Of a stretch of 19,000 nucleotides of DNA, positions 1-7,879 are shown piece after piece (position 1 is the first letter of the stretch; each line of letters starts with the position of its first letter). The notes beneath the pieces were generated by a model. The model ran no database searches and was not told the DNA's origin. It was given only the letters and a program-made list of their open reading frames with translations. This stretch comes from Bordetella parapertussis. GTDB taxonomy: Bacteria > Pseudomonadota > Gammaproteobacteria > Burkholderiales > Burkholderiaceae_B. The position numbers and the translations under genes were made by a program. The stretch lies in contig CAMDEF010000060.1 of assembly GCA_945895265.1 (NCBI GenBank), forward strand, positions 1-19,000, in the 5' to 3' direction.

Positions 1-1097
1 AACCAATCTTGTAAAGACTTTGCACTATGTTGACCGGGCTGAGCCAGCTTCGCCTCAAAATAAAATGACTTTAGCTCATCGGTTGCAAACTTTACGCTAA
101 CCGCTGCGGTCTGCTCAGCATCGTGCAAAATCTGCTCAGGTTGTGCACCCAACCACGACGTCACAAAATCTGCCAGTCGAGCAGGCGATGCGCCGGTGAC
201 GCCCAATGTGGTTCGTCCACGCGCCTGCAGACTCACCTCATGCCAGGCGTGCAGCTGTGCAACCTCGCTGATTACCCTTTCGCGCAGCGTGCCAACCTTG
301 CTTTGGGTTGGAAAGCTAACTGGGCAGACCAACTGCTGATCGTCATAGCCTAGCTGGTCGGGCGGTGCATCGTCTTGAAAATCTTGAATGATCGGTTCGC
401 GATCATATTCAAGAAGCCCAAGCGCCTCTTTTAACACTCTCTTCTGAAACCCAGTGTCAGTTGGCGCGCCAAACGGACGCCCCAACATAAACGGCACCCA
501 AAGCGCTCTTGGGGGATTAAAAGCGACAGTGTGCTCTCTGATCAAACTGATCTGCACGGTTGGGATACCAAATTCTTCAAGATAACGGCCGACGGCGCTC
601 ACGGCGCACGTACAAAGCGGTCAAACTGGAGACAAAACAACTGCGTCTACGTTATCCAACTTGAGTAACTCGGCTAACTCTTTTGCTTTAGCTTCGTACT
701 TAGTTGTTGGCCAAATCGCACCCATAAAAGAGTAATGAAACTTTGCGACAGACCCCACAAATTTTTCTGCGACAAGTTCTTTGAGTCTTTGTAACGGAAA
801 CACAACATTGCAATCCGCTTGAAAGCCAGAGCGATCAAAATTGACCGACACATGACTCATCACCAGATCGGCAGCGTCACCACCCTCAGAGATCACTCGG
901 TAATCGGTTCCGTTACCTGTCGAATTAAAAGGCGTGTCGGTTCTGGTGTGCAGGCCAGCGGTCGTGATTAACGCCACTCGACGTTGGCCAAGCGGTGGCC
1001 CAGAGACCAACCGCGGCGGTGACATATGAGGTATTTGCTTGACCCGATCGAGGTGATGCTCACGCTCAATCTCAGGCAAGTCAGCTAGACGAACCAT
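1..1097 (-). CDS. Selenoprotein B, GrdB/PrdB (glycine/betaine/sarcosine/D-proline reductase) family; in-frame UGA read as Sec; 3' end outside window
   Basis: Translation from ATG 1097 gives 158 residues up to TGA at 621-623. The same frame then stays open to base 1, about 206 more codons, so the protein exceeds 365 residues and is cut by the window edge. The residues around the TGA read VVLSPV-U-PLCTCAVSAVG, matching the U-x-x-C redox motif of GrdB-type selenoproteins, followed by family-like segments EFGIPTVQISLIREHT and PPRALWVPF-LGRPFGAP. The N-terminal half has VALITTAGLHTRTDTPF and DLVMSHVSVNFDRSGFQ, also family-like. Family members of the anaerobic reductases use Sec to attack a substrate bound to a partner; proteobacterial homologues of this kind have no established substrate. 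A GGAGAG Shine-Dalgarno sits about 5 nt before the ATG. No partner reductase subunit is visible in the window. A pseudogene with a TGA nonsense mutation is the alternative, but both sides are well preserved. Confidence 0.85.
585..609 (-). promoter_or_regulatory. Candidate bacterial SECIS hairpin just downstream of the UGA
   Basis: On the minus strand GCCG (605-602) can pair with CGGC (591-588), leaving a 10-nt loop centred about 26 nt after the U of UGA. A few weaker pairs extend the stem below a bulged C. This is roughly the position of bacterial SECIS loops. I folded it by eye only, so the exact structure is uncertain. Confidence 0.35.
621..623 (-). other. Selenocysteine codon (UGA recoding site)
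   Basis: TGA on the minus strand lies between SPV and PLCTCAV, exactly where the family has Sec three residues before a conserved Cys. No frame change is needed to continue the homologous protein downstream. The host should therefore possess selA, selB, selC and selD. Confidence 0.8.
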
Positions 1098-1231
1098 TCC
1101 ACTCTCCAGTTATCCAAATAACCGCTCGATGTTAGCGGAAATCGTCGCAAACAAATCCTCTGAGTCAGAAAATTTGATGATATCGCTTACGAATCATGCG
1201 ACACTCATTGAGAATAATGACGGGTTTTCCC

Positions 1232-1260
1232 TTGGTTTACGAACCACCCACTCGTTATAT
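1232..1260 (+). promoter_or_regulatory. Possible sigma70-type promoter for the Tgl-like gene
   Basis: TTGGTT (1232-1237) and TTATAT (1255-1260) are separated by exactly 17 nt, about 120 nt upstream of the start at 1381. The whole 1098-1380 interval is the divergent control region between the selenoprotein gene and the Tgl-like gene. I see no other clear signal in it. Confidence 0.3.
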
Positions 1261-1380
1261 TTTGTCGTATAAATGAATCATTCTGCCGTTCGTGAGCTGA
1301 GCACTGCCATTTGGCGGAATCAAATGAATAGGGATTAGGTCAAACAAAAATCAAGCAACACCCTACTTAGGATAACGACA

Positions 1381-2526
1381 ATGATCATTCCAGAAAAATT
1401 GGATAATAAAACTGGGGTTGTACTCGTGAGTCGCTCGTTACGTGAAGCTAAGCGCGAAGCCTCACAGCTAGAAATGATTTGTCACGATATTGGTGTCAGT
1501 CAGTACACAGCTATTTCAGTCGAGAAATACGCGGATTACTTTTTAGTCAATTTAACTGTGAATGCGTTAATTTGGGAGTCCAATCCTAACTGCGACACCA
1601 TACAAATGGGTCGAGATTTGTCGCTAGACTCCGAACATTCAGATCGTGACTGGTTGCTTGAAGCCTTGCTCAGCATGGCGATTAGTCCGATTGCTTATAT
1701 ATTTCCTAACCATCACGAATTACTGTCTACTCTAAGAATGCGCCGAGATATTGTTGACACAGCAAAGCGCACAGAACTTGTCTTTCAGACGAATTCCAGT
1801 GATAGACCAGAAAAATTCTGGTTTGACAACGAGAATATCGGACCCGTACTGCGCGAAGACTCATCGCTGATTGATGCCTTAGAGCACGCGCTTTGCCCTG
1901 ACCTGTCTGGTCGCCGCTATGCGTTTAGTTGCCAACGTGCGTCTGAATATCTGATGCTCACTGGGCTAACCAAAGAACTAAAAAGATCGAATGAAGATCT
2001 GTTATCGCGAGTCGAACAACAGTGGCGTGAAGAGCCACTGAAAAGAGACAATTTTCTACATTCCTTTTTGTTCGAACGCGGATCAGTTCAGCAACCATTT
2101 CCCAAAAGATTTTATGTTCCGGGCAGTCGAATCTGGTTTAAAAATCCAGATGACTATTCTTCTGACGTAGAAGGATTTGAAGGCTCTTGGGTTGTCTATT
2201 TGGGATCTGGGAAATTTGTCAATTTATGGGACAGAGCGAAACCTTATACCTTAGAAGCAAAATGTATAGAGATTTATCACTGGCGCGATGGCGCCATACG
2301 GCAGGACTCTGGCGAATTGGTGATGAATGAAGAGATCGTTCAAGAGCACGTGCTTAAAACACTTGCAGCGCCAGAAGAATATGCCCGAATATTAAAAAGA
2401 ATGATGCGCTATCGGGATCCTACGGGCGTGTATGCCGACGGTGGATGCATTGATAGCACGCGAGACAGTTTGCGCTGGGTGCATCCTGAAACGACAAACA
2501 TACAGATTTGTACTGCCTACAATTAA
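1381..2526 (+). CDS. Transglutaminase-like protein resembling Bacillus Tgl (protein-glutamine gamma-glutamyltransferase)
   Basis: This 381-residue protein has a central part, residues about 115-285, that resembles Bacillus subtilis spore-coat transglutaminase Tgl as I recall it. LRMRRDIVDTAK (118-129) matches the Tgl helix LRMNIVAAAK. GRRYAFSCQRAS (177-188) matches FYAFECATA, which carries the catalytic Cys; here it is Cys184. VPGSRIWFKNPDDYS (246-260) and EGSWVVYLGSGKF (267-279) match the YFKNPE and GENVILLGEDKYF segments. The two Tgl glutamates that support the Cys are serines here (Ser183, Ser269), so activity is uncertain. About 110 N-terminal and 90 C-terminal residues lie outside the shared core. 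There is no signal peptide. AGGATA lies about 8 nt before ATG 1381. The gene stands alone and converges on the amidohydrolase. The family call comes from remembered motifs, not from a search. Confidence 0.6.
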   Translation: MIIPEKLDNKTGVVLVSRSLREAKREASQLEMICHDIGVSQYTAISVEKYADYFLVNLTVNALIWESNPNCDTIQMGRDLSLDSEHSDRDWLLEALLSMAISPIAYIFPNHHELLSTLRMRRDIVDTAKRTELVFQTNSSDRPEKFWFDNENIGPVLREDSSLIDALEHALCPDLSGRRYAFSCQRASEYLMLTGLTKELKRSNEDLLSRVEQQWREEPLKRDNFLHSFLFERGSVQQPFPKRFYVPGSRIWFKNPDDYSSDVEGFEGSWVVYLGSGKFVNLWDRAKPYTLEAKCIEIYHWRDGAIRQDSGELVMNEEIVQEHVLKTLAAPEEYARILKRMMRYRDPTGVYADGGCIDSTRDSLRWVHPETTNIQICTAYN

Positions 2527-2539
2527 TGAGTGATCTGCA

Positions 2540-2561
2540 ACAGCGTGACTACCACTGCTGT
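2540..2561. terminator. Hairpin between convergent genes, possible bidirectional terminator
   Basis: CAGCGTG (2541-2547) pairs with CACTGCTG (2553-2560) with one bulged base and a 5-nt loop, plus an A-T pair at the base. It covers the stop codon of the minus-strand gene and lies 14 nt after the plus-strand stop. No long T-run follows on either strand, so termination efficiency is doubtful. Confidence 0.3.
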
Positions 2562-4264
2562 CGTTTGCCACCCACCCAGGTCTCTAAGACCTTGATCTCA
2601 GAGATTTGAGCGGGCGTTGTTGCACGTGGATTTTTTTCTAAGACAACAAAATCTGCCAACTTGCCCACCTCAAGACTTCCAACTTCGTGATCTGACATCA
2701 TCTGATAGGCAGCGTCAATCGTGACGGCCCGGATTGCGTCGTCTACGGATACTCTTTCGTCTGGGCCTAAGACTCGTTCAAAAGGACTTTGCCAAACGCG
2801 GGTCACGCCCTGGGTGATGTATTTCAGCGGCCCATACGGTGAAACAGGAGTGTCACTGTGATACGCAAAACGAACACCCTCTTTTTTCATTGAGGCGGAA
2901 GGATCAATACGATTGGCGCGCGCAGCACCTACGATTTGATTATGAAAAGGCTCGCCCCAATAATGCACATGACCAATGGTAAAACCTGGAACAACGCCTA
3001 GCTTTTTAGTCAACACGATTTGTTCTGGCTTCGTGATCGTAAAGTGTTCAATACGCAGCCTGCGCGCTTGGGGATTATCGACTTTATCGAGCAATTTGCT
3101 GTAATTCTCGAGCGCTTGATCGATAGCGCTATCGCCATTGGCATGAATCGCAATCTGCCAGCCTCGATCAAAATAAGGCTTCATCAAGTTAAAGAATGCA
3201 TCGGTTTTGTAATTGAGATTCCCTTTGTATTTTGATTCCGCAGGATATGAGTAGGGTTCATTCAAGGCGGCGGTTAATCCCTGCGTAGAACCATCCGCTA
3301 TAAATTTGACTCCAACAAATCGCAAATTCGCATCGCCCTCGTTCGGTTTGATCGCGTTAAAGCCTTGAGGGACAGCGTTGCCATACAGATACGCACGGAC
3401 TCTCACTGGCAAACCGCCATCCTTCATCAGATATTTAAACAAGCCCATTTCATTTTCAAGGCCAAGGTTGGCACCTAGCGTGATTTCAGCTGAGGTTGTG
3501 ATGCCTTTCATCGCAAGCCTTGTGGTGGTCTTGCGAACTGCTGCCGCCATTTCAGCCTGCGTCGGAACAGGCATCTTGGCTTGAAAAGGTAGATAGCTTG
3601 GTCCCTCAATCAACTTACCGGTGAGCTTTCCGTTTGCATCTTTGACGTAAATGCCACCATTTGGGGCGTTGGGGGTTTGACTCGTCACGCCCGCAACTTC
3701 ATACGCTTTGCTATTCACATAGGCGATATGACCGGATTGATTAATGATAAAGATCGGCACATCTTTAGACACCTGATCCAACACCTCAGCAGTGAGCTCA
3801 GCCATAAAAGGCGAAGTGCGCGAAGGGTCAACACCAAAACCTGCTAACCAGCCGCCAGGCGGAACTTGTTTGAGCGCAGTGCGTAACTTTGCGCTCAGAG
3901 TCTCGATCGTATCGTAGGGCAAAGTAAAGTTAGACAAGTCTAACCAAAAGCCCTCGACCATCGAGGTCAACACAATGTGCACGTGAGGCTCGACAAAGCC
4001 GGGCATCAGCGTGCGGCCGTTCAAGTTAATCACCTGGGTCTTTGGATCTGACCATTGACTTTTGATCTCAGCCTGAGCGCCAACCGCAACGATTTTTCCA
4101 TCTTTCACCGCGATGGCTTCGACCTCTTCGTTCTTAGCGTTCACCGTGACGATCGGGCCGCCTAAAAAAATGGTATCAGCTGCAGCATGAATCACACCAC
4201 TTTGTGCAAAGAGAAAAGCCGCACAAAATGTTTGTATCGCACCTACGGCGAATGTACGCATCAT
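2549..4264 (-). CDS. Exported metal-dependent amidohydrolase, YtcJ / Amidohydro_3 family
   Basis: The protein has 571 residues, a normal length for YtcJ-type TIM-barrel amidohydrolases. An N-terminal hydrophobic segment (residues about 3-28) ending in an Ala-rich stretch at 27-29 looks like a Sec signal peptide, so the enzyme is probably periplasmic. The barrel begins with GFVEPHVHIVL, whose His94 and His96 are the metal-binding HxH. Later metal or catalytic segments are AIHANGDSAID, RIEHFTI and YHSDTPVSPYGP. The substrate cannot be told from sequence; the family hydrolyses formamides, cyclic amides and related compounds. The gene starts 7 nt after the decarboxylase stop, and its Shine-Dalgarno (TAAGGT) overlaps that stop, so the two are almost certainly co-transcribed and may be translationally coupled. 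Either of two adjacent ATGs could start translation. Confidence 0.85.
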   Translation of the reverse strand: MMRTFAVGAIQTFCAAFLFAQSGVIHAAADTIFLGGPIVTVNAKNEEVEAIAVKDGKIVAVGAQAEIKSQWSDPKTQVINLNGRTLMPGFVEPHVHIVLTSMVEGFWLDLSNFTLPYDTIETLSAKLRTALKQVPPGGWLAGFGVDPSRTSPFMAELTAEVLDQVSKDVPIFIINQSGHIAYVNSKAYEVAGVTSQTPNAPNGGIYVKDANGKLTGKLIEGPSYLPFQAKMPVPTQAEMAAAVRKTTTRLAMKGITTSAEITLGANLGLENEMGLFKYLMKDGGLPVRVRAYLYGNAVPQGFNAIKPNEGDANLRFVGVKFIADGSTQGLTAALNEPYSYPAESKYKGNLNYKTDAFFNLMKPYFDRGWQIAIHANGDSAIDQALENYSKLLDKVDNPQARRLRIEHFTITKPEQIVLTKKLGVVPGFTIGHVHYWGEPFHNQIVGAARANRIDPSASMKKEGVRFAYHSDTPVSPYGPLKYITQGVTRVWQSPFERVLGPDERVSVDDAIRAVTIDAAYQMMSDHEVGSLEVGKLADFVVLEKNPRATTPAQISEIKVLETWVGGKRQQW

Positions 4265-4271
4265 GGATACC

Positions 4272-5957
4272 TTAAGGTTGAGTAGGAACAGTTGATTGAT
4301 AGATCTGCTGCAGGATATTTTCGGGTAAGGGCTGACTTTCTTCTGCTGCGATCATGATCTCGATATACGAGGCACCATCGTGTTGTTGCGCCTGTTCAAG
4401 TGCTGCATCGAGTTCTGCGACGGTTCGCACGCGAGCGCTGAACCAAGATTCACAGCCCATCGCAGCGGGCAATTGCGCGTAATTCCATTTGGCAAGATCG
4501 TCATAAGACAGCCCTTTCTCGCTCAGCACAATCTCTACACCATAGGCACCATTGTTCAGCACAAAGATGATCGGTTTAATACCGTAACGACCCATCACGC
4601 CAATTTCATTGGCAGTCAACTGGTGAGAACCATCACCCGTAATCAGTATCGTACGACCGTTTTTATTGGCCATACAGACGCCCATCGCGGCAGGCGTCGC
4701 CCAGCCAATTGAACCCCATAGCGTCTGCGTCTGAAAGCCGACACCCTCAGGTAAGAGCATAGGAGTGGAGTGAATCGTGCACGAACCCGTTTCAACCACA
4801 TAGACATCACCCGGTTTGAGCATCTTTTGGATACGCGGGTACACGTTTGCCGAAGCGGTGGGTTCTGAGGGTTCACCCACCAGCGGCAAGTGCGCTTGCG
4901 CAGCCGAAAATTCAAACTTAGGCACGGCGCTCAAGCGAGCTGTCAGCCCTTCTAGTATGTCTTGTAGAGATACGCCAGTAAAAATGGTGTTGCCTTGTCT
5001 GACGAAGTTATCACCAAGGGTCAGTAGCTTTTGTGAGGCAGCCTGACTTGTCCAGAAGGTCGTATTAAAGTCTTCAAATACAACACCACCAATATCAAGC
5101 AGCAAATCAGCAGCTTCAACTGCGACATTGAGCCCCTTAGGGCTAGACCATGCGCCGCTATAAATACCAAGATACTGTGGATGGGACTCAGACACGATTC
5201 CTTTATCCATCGGCGTGGTGGCGAAGGCGATCTGCGACTGCTTAAGAAAAGCGAGTAAGTGTTCGCGCAGGCCATAATTTGCGACAAGATAAGCAGGTAA
5301 CGCTACAACACTCTTTGCTACTTTAATTTTGCTGGTCACAAAATCTAGCGCTGCACTTAAACTTGCGGGATCACTTTTGACTCTTTTGATGTCAGCTAAA
5401 GCTGGCCCTTTTACAGGCGAACCGATGATCGGCATCTTGGCCAGATCCATCGGAACAGTGATGTAAGCGGGCGCACTCAGCCGCAACGCCTCACTGATGA
5501 CTCTCTCCATCTCACTCACCACATTATCTGGCGTCAGATTCGTGGTGACGCAACAAGCAGCGGCTGAAAGGTGCTGAAAGTTATTGAACACCCCGTCGCC
5601 AAGCGTGTGGTGAGTGATCAGCCCTTGTTTTTGAATTTTGGTGCTTGGTGCACCAACGATATGGAAAACCGGCAAACGCTGCGCGCGTGCACCCATCACG
5701 CCATTTATTGCACTGAGCTCACCCACCCCATAGGTCGTAGACAAAATCGAAACACCATTTATGCGGGCATAGCCATCCGCAGCATAGGCCGCATTCAACT
5801 CATTGGCGCACACAATCCACTCGACACGCTCACTCGCCTCGATCGCATCATCAAAGGGAAATGCATAATCGCCAGGCACACCGAACACACGGTCAATGCC
5901 AAGGTCTGCCAGTCGGCTGACCACATACTCAGCAACGGTAGGAACTGTATTTGTCAT
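4272..5957 (-). CDS. Thiamine diphosphate-dependent 2-oxoacid decarboxylase, pyruvate/indolepyruvate decarboxylase type
   Basis: This 561-residue protein keeps the catalytic set of yeast pyruvate decarboxylase at a constant +2 offset in the N-terminal domain. Asp30 is in GVPGDY, Glu53 in ANELNAAYAADGYAR, and His116-His117 in THHTLGDG. The ThDP/Mg site GDGSHQL (441-447) to NNGAYGVE (468-475) is complete, and Glu475 matches the last catalytic Glu. The HH pair separates it from acetolactate synthases and points to non-oxidative decarboxylation of pyruvate or an aryl/indole pyruvate to an aldehyde. Substrate choice cannot be read from sequence. The protein is cytosolic, with no signal peptide. 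It is the first gene of a two-gene unit with the exported amidohydrolase. AGG lies about 9 nt before ATG 5957. Confidence 0.88.
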   Translation of the reverse strand: MTNTVPTVAEYVVSRLADLGIDRVFGVPGDYAFPFDDAIEASERVEWIVCANELNAAYAADGYARINGVSILSTTYGVGELSAINGVMGARAQRLPVFHIVGAPSTKIQKQGLITHHTLGDGVFNNFQHLSAAACCVTTNLTPDNVVSEMERVISEALRLSAPAYITVPMDLAKMPIIGSPVKGPALADIKRVKSDPASLSAALDFVTSKIKVAKSVVALPAYLVANYGLREHLLAFLKQSQIAFATTPMDKGIVSESHPQYLGIYSGAWSSPKGLNVAVEAADLLLDIGGVVFEDFNTTFWTSQAASQKLLTLGDNFVRQGNTIFTGVSLQDILEGLTARLSAVPKFEFSAAQAHLPLVGEPSEPTASANVYPRIQKMLKPGDVYVVETGSCTIHSTPMLLPEGVGFQTQTLWGSIGWATPAAMGVCMANKNGRTILITGDGSHQLTANEIGVMGRYGIKPIIFVLNNGAYGVEIVLSEKGLSYDDLAKWNYAQLPAAMGCESWFSARVRTVAELDAALEQAQQHDGASYIEIMIAAEESQPLPENILQQIYQSTVPTQP

Positions 5958-6172
5958 TATTTTGCCTAAAAGGTTTGCTTAGTAAGTGCTTGACATTTTA
6001 TCAGTGAATACCGCAGTGAATATCCCGGCCAAGCCCATATACGATGCTAAATAGTTTGCAGAAGTACGACTTCGAGCGTTCAACACAAACGTTCCACGCG
6101 GCCCGAGGTCTGTCGGTATACTGCTCTGTCATCTAGCAGCCCAGTCGTGTCCCACAATCAACAATCATCGCT
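5958..6172. promoter_or_regulatory. Divergent control region between decarboxylase and AlkB-like genes, with a 9-bp direct repeat
   Basis: CAGTGAATA occurs at 6002-6010 and again at 6014-6022, a 12-nt period, 35-65 nt upstream of the decarboxylase start. On the minus strand TTCACT in the proximal repeat, an 18-nt spacer and TACTAA could be a weak promoter, so the repeat would sit on the -35 region. For the plus strand TATACT (6117-6122) is a good -10 hexamer, with a poor -35 (TTCCAC, 19-nt spacer). Confidence 0.3.
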
Positions 6173-6814
6173 ATGCAAACTGACTTGTTTGAACCCACAC
6201 CAAGCGGGCATGACTCACCGCAAGTCGCTGTCAATCTTCTGCCCAAAGATGGCAATGTGACGTATATTTCTAAGGTTTTCGAGCCAAACAGCTGCTCGAC
6301 TTTATTTGCCTCGTTACGCGACGCGCTCGATTGGCAACAAGATCAGTTATTCATGTTCGGAAAATTGATCACTACCAAAAGAGAAGTGGCTTGGGTAGGG
6401 GATGCAGGCTGTTCGTATACCTATTCTGGCGTTAAAAAGTTTCCACAGGCCTGGACGCCAGAGCTGTTACTCATCAAACATACCGCCGAGGCTCTGGCTC
6501 ATCACACGTTCAACTCGTGCCTGCTCAATCTGTATCACGATGGCGCTCAGGGTATGGGTTGGCACAGCGATGATGAGGTTGAACTCGAGGCAAACGCACC
6601 GATCGCCTCAGTCAGTTTTGGGGGTGAGCGTAAATTTTCTTTTAGACATAAGTTTGAAAAACTCGGCGCGTCGGTTGTTTTAGAAAATGGAAGTGTGCTG
6701 TTGATGCATGCACCGACACAACATTTTTGGCAGCACAGTCTGACTAAAACTACACGTATTGTCCCACCGAGAATCAACCTAACCTTTAGAGCCATCAGGC
6801 AAGAGCAGCAATAA
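6173..6814 (+). CDS. AlkB-like 2-oxoglutarate/Fe(II) dioxygenase (ALKBH2/3-like DNA or RNA repair)
   Basis: The 213-residue protein has the complete AlkB signature. The Fe(II) ligands are His131 and Asp133 in GMGWHSDDE and His188 in QHFWQHSL. The 2-oxoglutarate-binding RxNxTxR motif is RINLTFR (200-206). NLYHDGAQGMGWH and ASVSFGGERKFSFRH are typical of the family branch that includes ALKBH2/3. Such enzymes remove alkyl groups from bases such as 1-methyladenine and 3-methylcytosine by oxidative dealkylation. The length is normal for the group and no key residue is missing. One base separates its stop from the FAD oxidoreductase start, so the two form an operon; this pairing with an oxidoreductase has no obvious mechanistic reason. 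Confidence 0.9.
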   Translation: MQTDLFEPTPSGHDSPQVAVNLLPKDGNVTYISKVFEPNSCSTLFASLRDALDWQQDQLFMFGKLITTKREVAWVGDAGCSYTYSGVKKFPQAWTPELLLIKHTAEALAHHTFNSCLLNLYHDGAQGMGWHSDDEVELEANAPIASVSFGGERKFSFRHKFEKLGASVVLENGSVLLMHAPTQHFWQHSLTKTTRIVPPRINLTFRAIRQEQQ

Positions 6815-6815
6815 A

Positions 6816-7793
6816 ATGACCAAAAAGACCATTGCGATTGTAGGCGCCGGCCTCGCAGGCATAAGCTGTGCCGTTCGGCTCACCGAGCTTGGCCATCACG
6901 CCGAGCTTTTTGAAAAAAGTCGCGGGCCCGCCGGTCGTATGAGCACCAAACGCGGCGAAGGTTGGGCTGCCGATCATGGCGCACAATACTTTACAGCGCG
7001 AGACCCGCTGTTTCTTGAACAAGTGAAAAAATGGCTAGCCGAGCAAGTGGTTGCGCTCTGGACACCTGAGATCAAAGTGTTTGAGGCGAAGCAATGGTCA
7101 ACGTTTCAGTCACAAGATATGCGTTACGTCGGCACGCCTGCAATGAATACCCCCGCCAAACAGTTAGCAAAGGGGCTTGTGCTTCACGTGAGTCAAACGA
7201 TTGACGCACTGTCTCGCAAAGACGGTCAATGGTTTTTACATAGCACCGAGGCAGGCAATATCGCTCAGGGGTTTGATGAGTTGATCTTGGCGACCCCCGG
7301 GCCCCAAGCCTTTGCCCTGGCAAAGCACCTTGATCCCGACATTCAAACGATTGCTGGGCAATCCAATATGAAAGGTTGCTGGACGCTCATGGCGCGCTTT
7401 CAACAGCAGCCAAAGGTCTCTTTTGAGGCAGCCTTTGTGAATCAAGAGATCATTAGTTGGGTTGCACGAAATTCGTCTAAACCCCAGCGTACAGGACAAG
7501 AATCGTGGACGATTCAGGCAAACCCACTCTGGAGCCAAGAATTTATTGAGTTAAGCAAAGAAGACGTGGCAGATCAGATGTTGGCGTGCGCAAAAAAATT
7601 AGGCTTAGATTGCGCAGGTGCCGAGATTTCTATGCATCGTTGGCGTTACGCCAGCGGTGCGACAACTGCGACCTTGGGCTTTTATACCAATCCCGCGCTA
7701 CACCTTGGCCTGTGTGGTGACTGGCTCAATGGCGGTCGCGTCGAGGGCGCATGGTTAAGCGGCTACCACTTGGCGAATCACTTTGCCCAATGA
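6816..7793 (+). CDS. FAD-dependent (renalase-like / amine oxidase-type) oxidoreductase
   Basis: This 325-residue protein begins with a dinucleotide-binding fold, IAIVGAGLAGISCAVRL, with GxGxxG at residues 10-15. It is followed by an acidic strand end and FEKSRGPAGRMSTKR, the arginine-rich motif that holds the FAD pyrophosphate in this family. WAADHGAQYFTAR is also characteristic. The C-terminal FAD motif is LCGDWLNGGRVEGAWLSG. Short members of this group are annotated as NAD(P)/FAD-dependent oxidoreductases related to renalase; the substrate is unknown. It is cytosolic, with no signal peptide. The start is 1 nt after the alkB-like stop and has little Shine-Dalgarno of its own (CAATAAA), suggesting coupling to the upstream gene. 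Confidence 0.85.
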   Translation: MTKKTIAIVGAGLAGISCAVRLTELGHHAELFEKSRGPAGRMSTKRGEGWAADHGAQYFTARDPLFLEQVKKWLAEQVVALWTPEIKVFEAKQWSTFQSQDMRYVGTPAMNTPAKQLAKGLVLHVSQTIDALSRKDGQWFLHSTEAGNIAQGFDELILATPGPQAFALAKHLDPDIQTIAGQSNMKGCWTLMARFQQQPKVSFEAAFVNQEIISWVARNSSKPQRTGQESWTIQANPLWSQEFIELSKEDVADQMLACAKKLGLDCAGAEISMHRWRYASGATTATLGFYTNPALHLGLCGDWLNGGRVEGAWLSGYHLANHFAQ

Positions 7794-7879
7794 CAGTTCA
7801 CCTCACACAACGAGACTGTGAGCGTCATTCAGCTCTTTATTGAGTTGTGTAAGCTAAGACTGGTCACGCAACACAACAC

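Noticed and set aside
621..623. TGA as an ordinary stop or nonsense mutation ending a 158-residue protein
   Set aside because: The frame continues open for over 200 codons with family-like motifs, and the TGA coincides with the known Sec position three residues before Cys.
4380..5969. Plus-strand and alternate-frame ORFs of 70-130 codons inside the decarboxylase gene
   Set aside because: They overlap a gene with complete catalytic motifs and have no recognisable domain or ribosome-binding site.
7802..7822. CTCACA/TGTGAG hairpin between the convergent FAD oxidoreductase and membrane protein genes as terminator
   Set aside because: Only a 6-bp stem with a 9-nt loop and no T-tract; not supportable.
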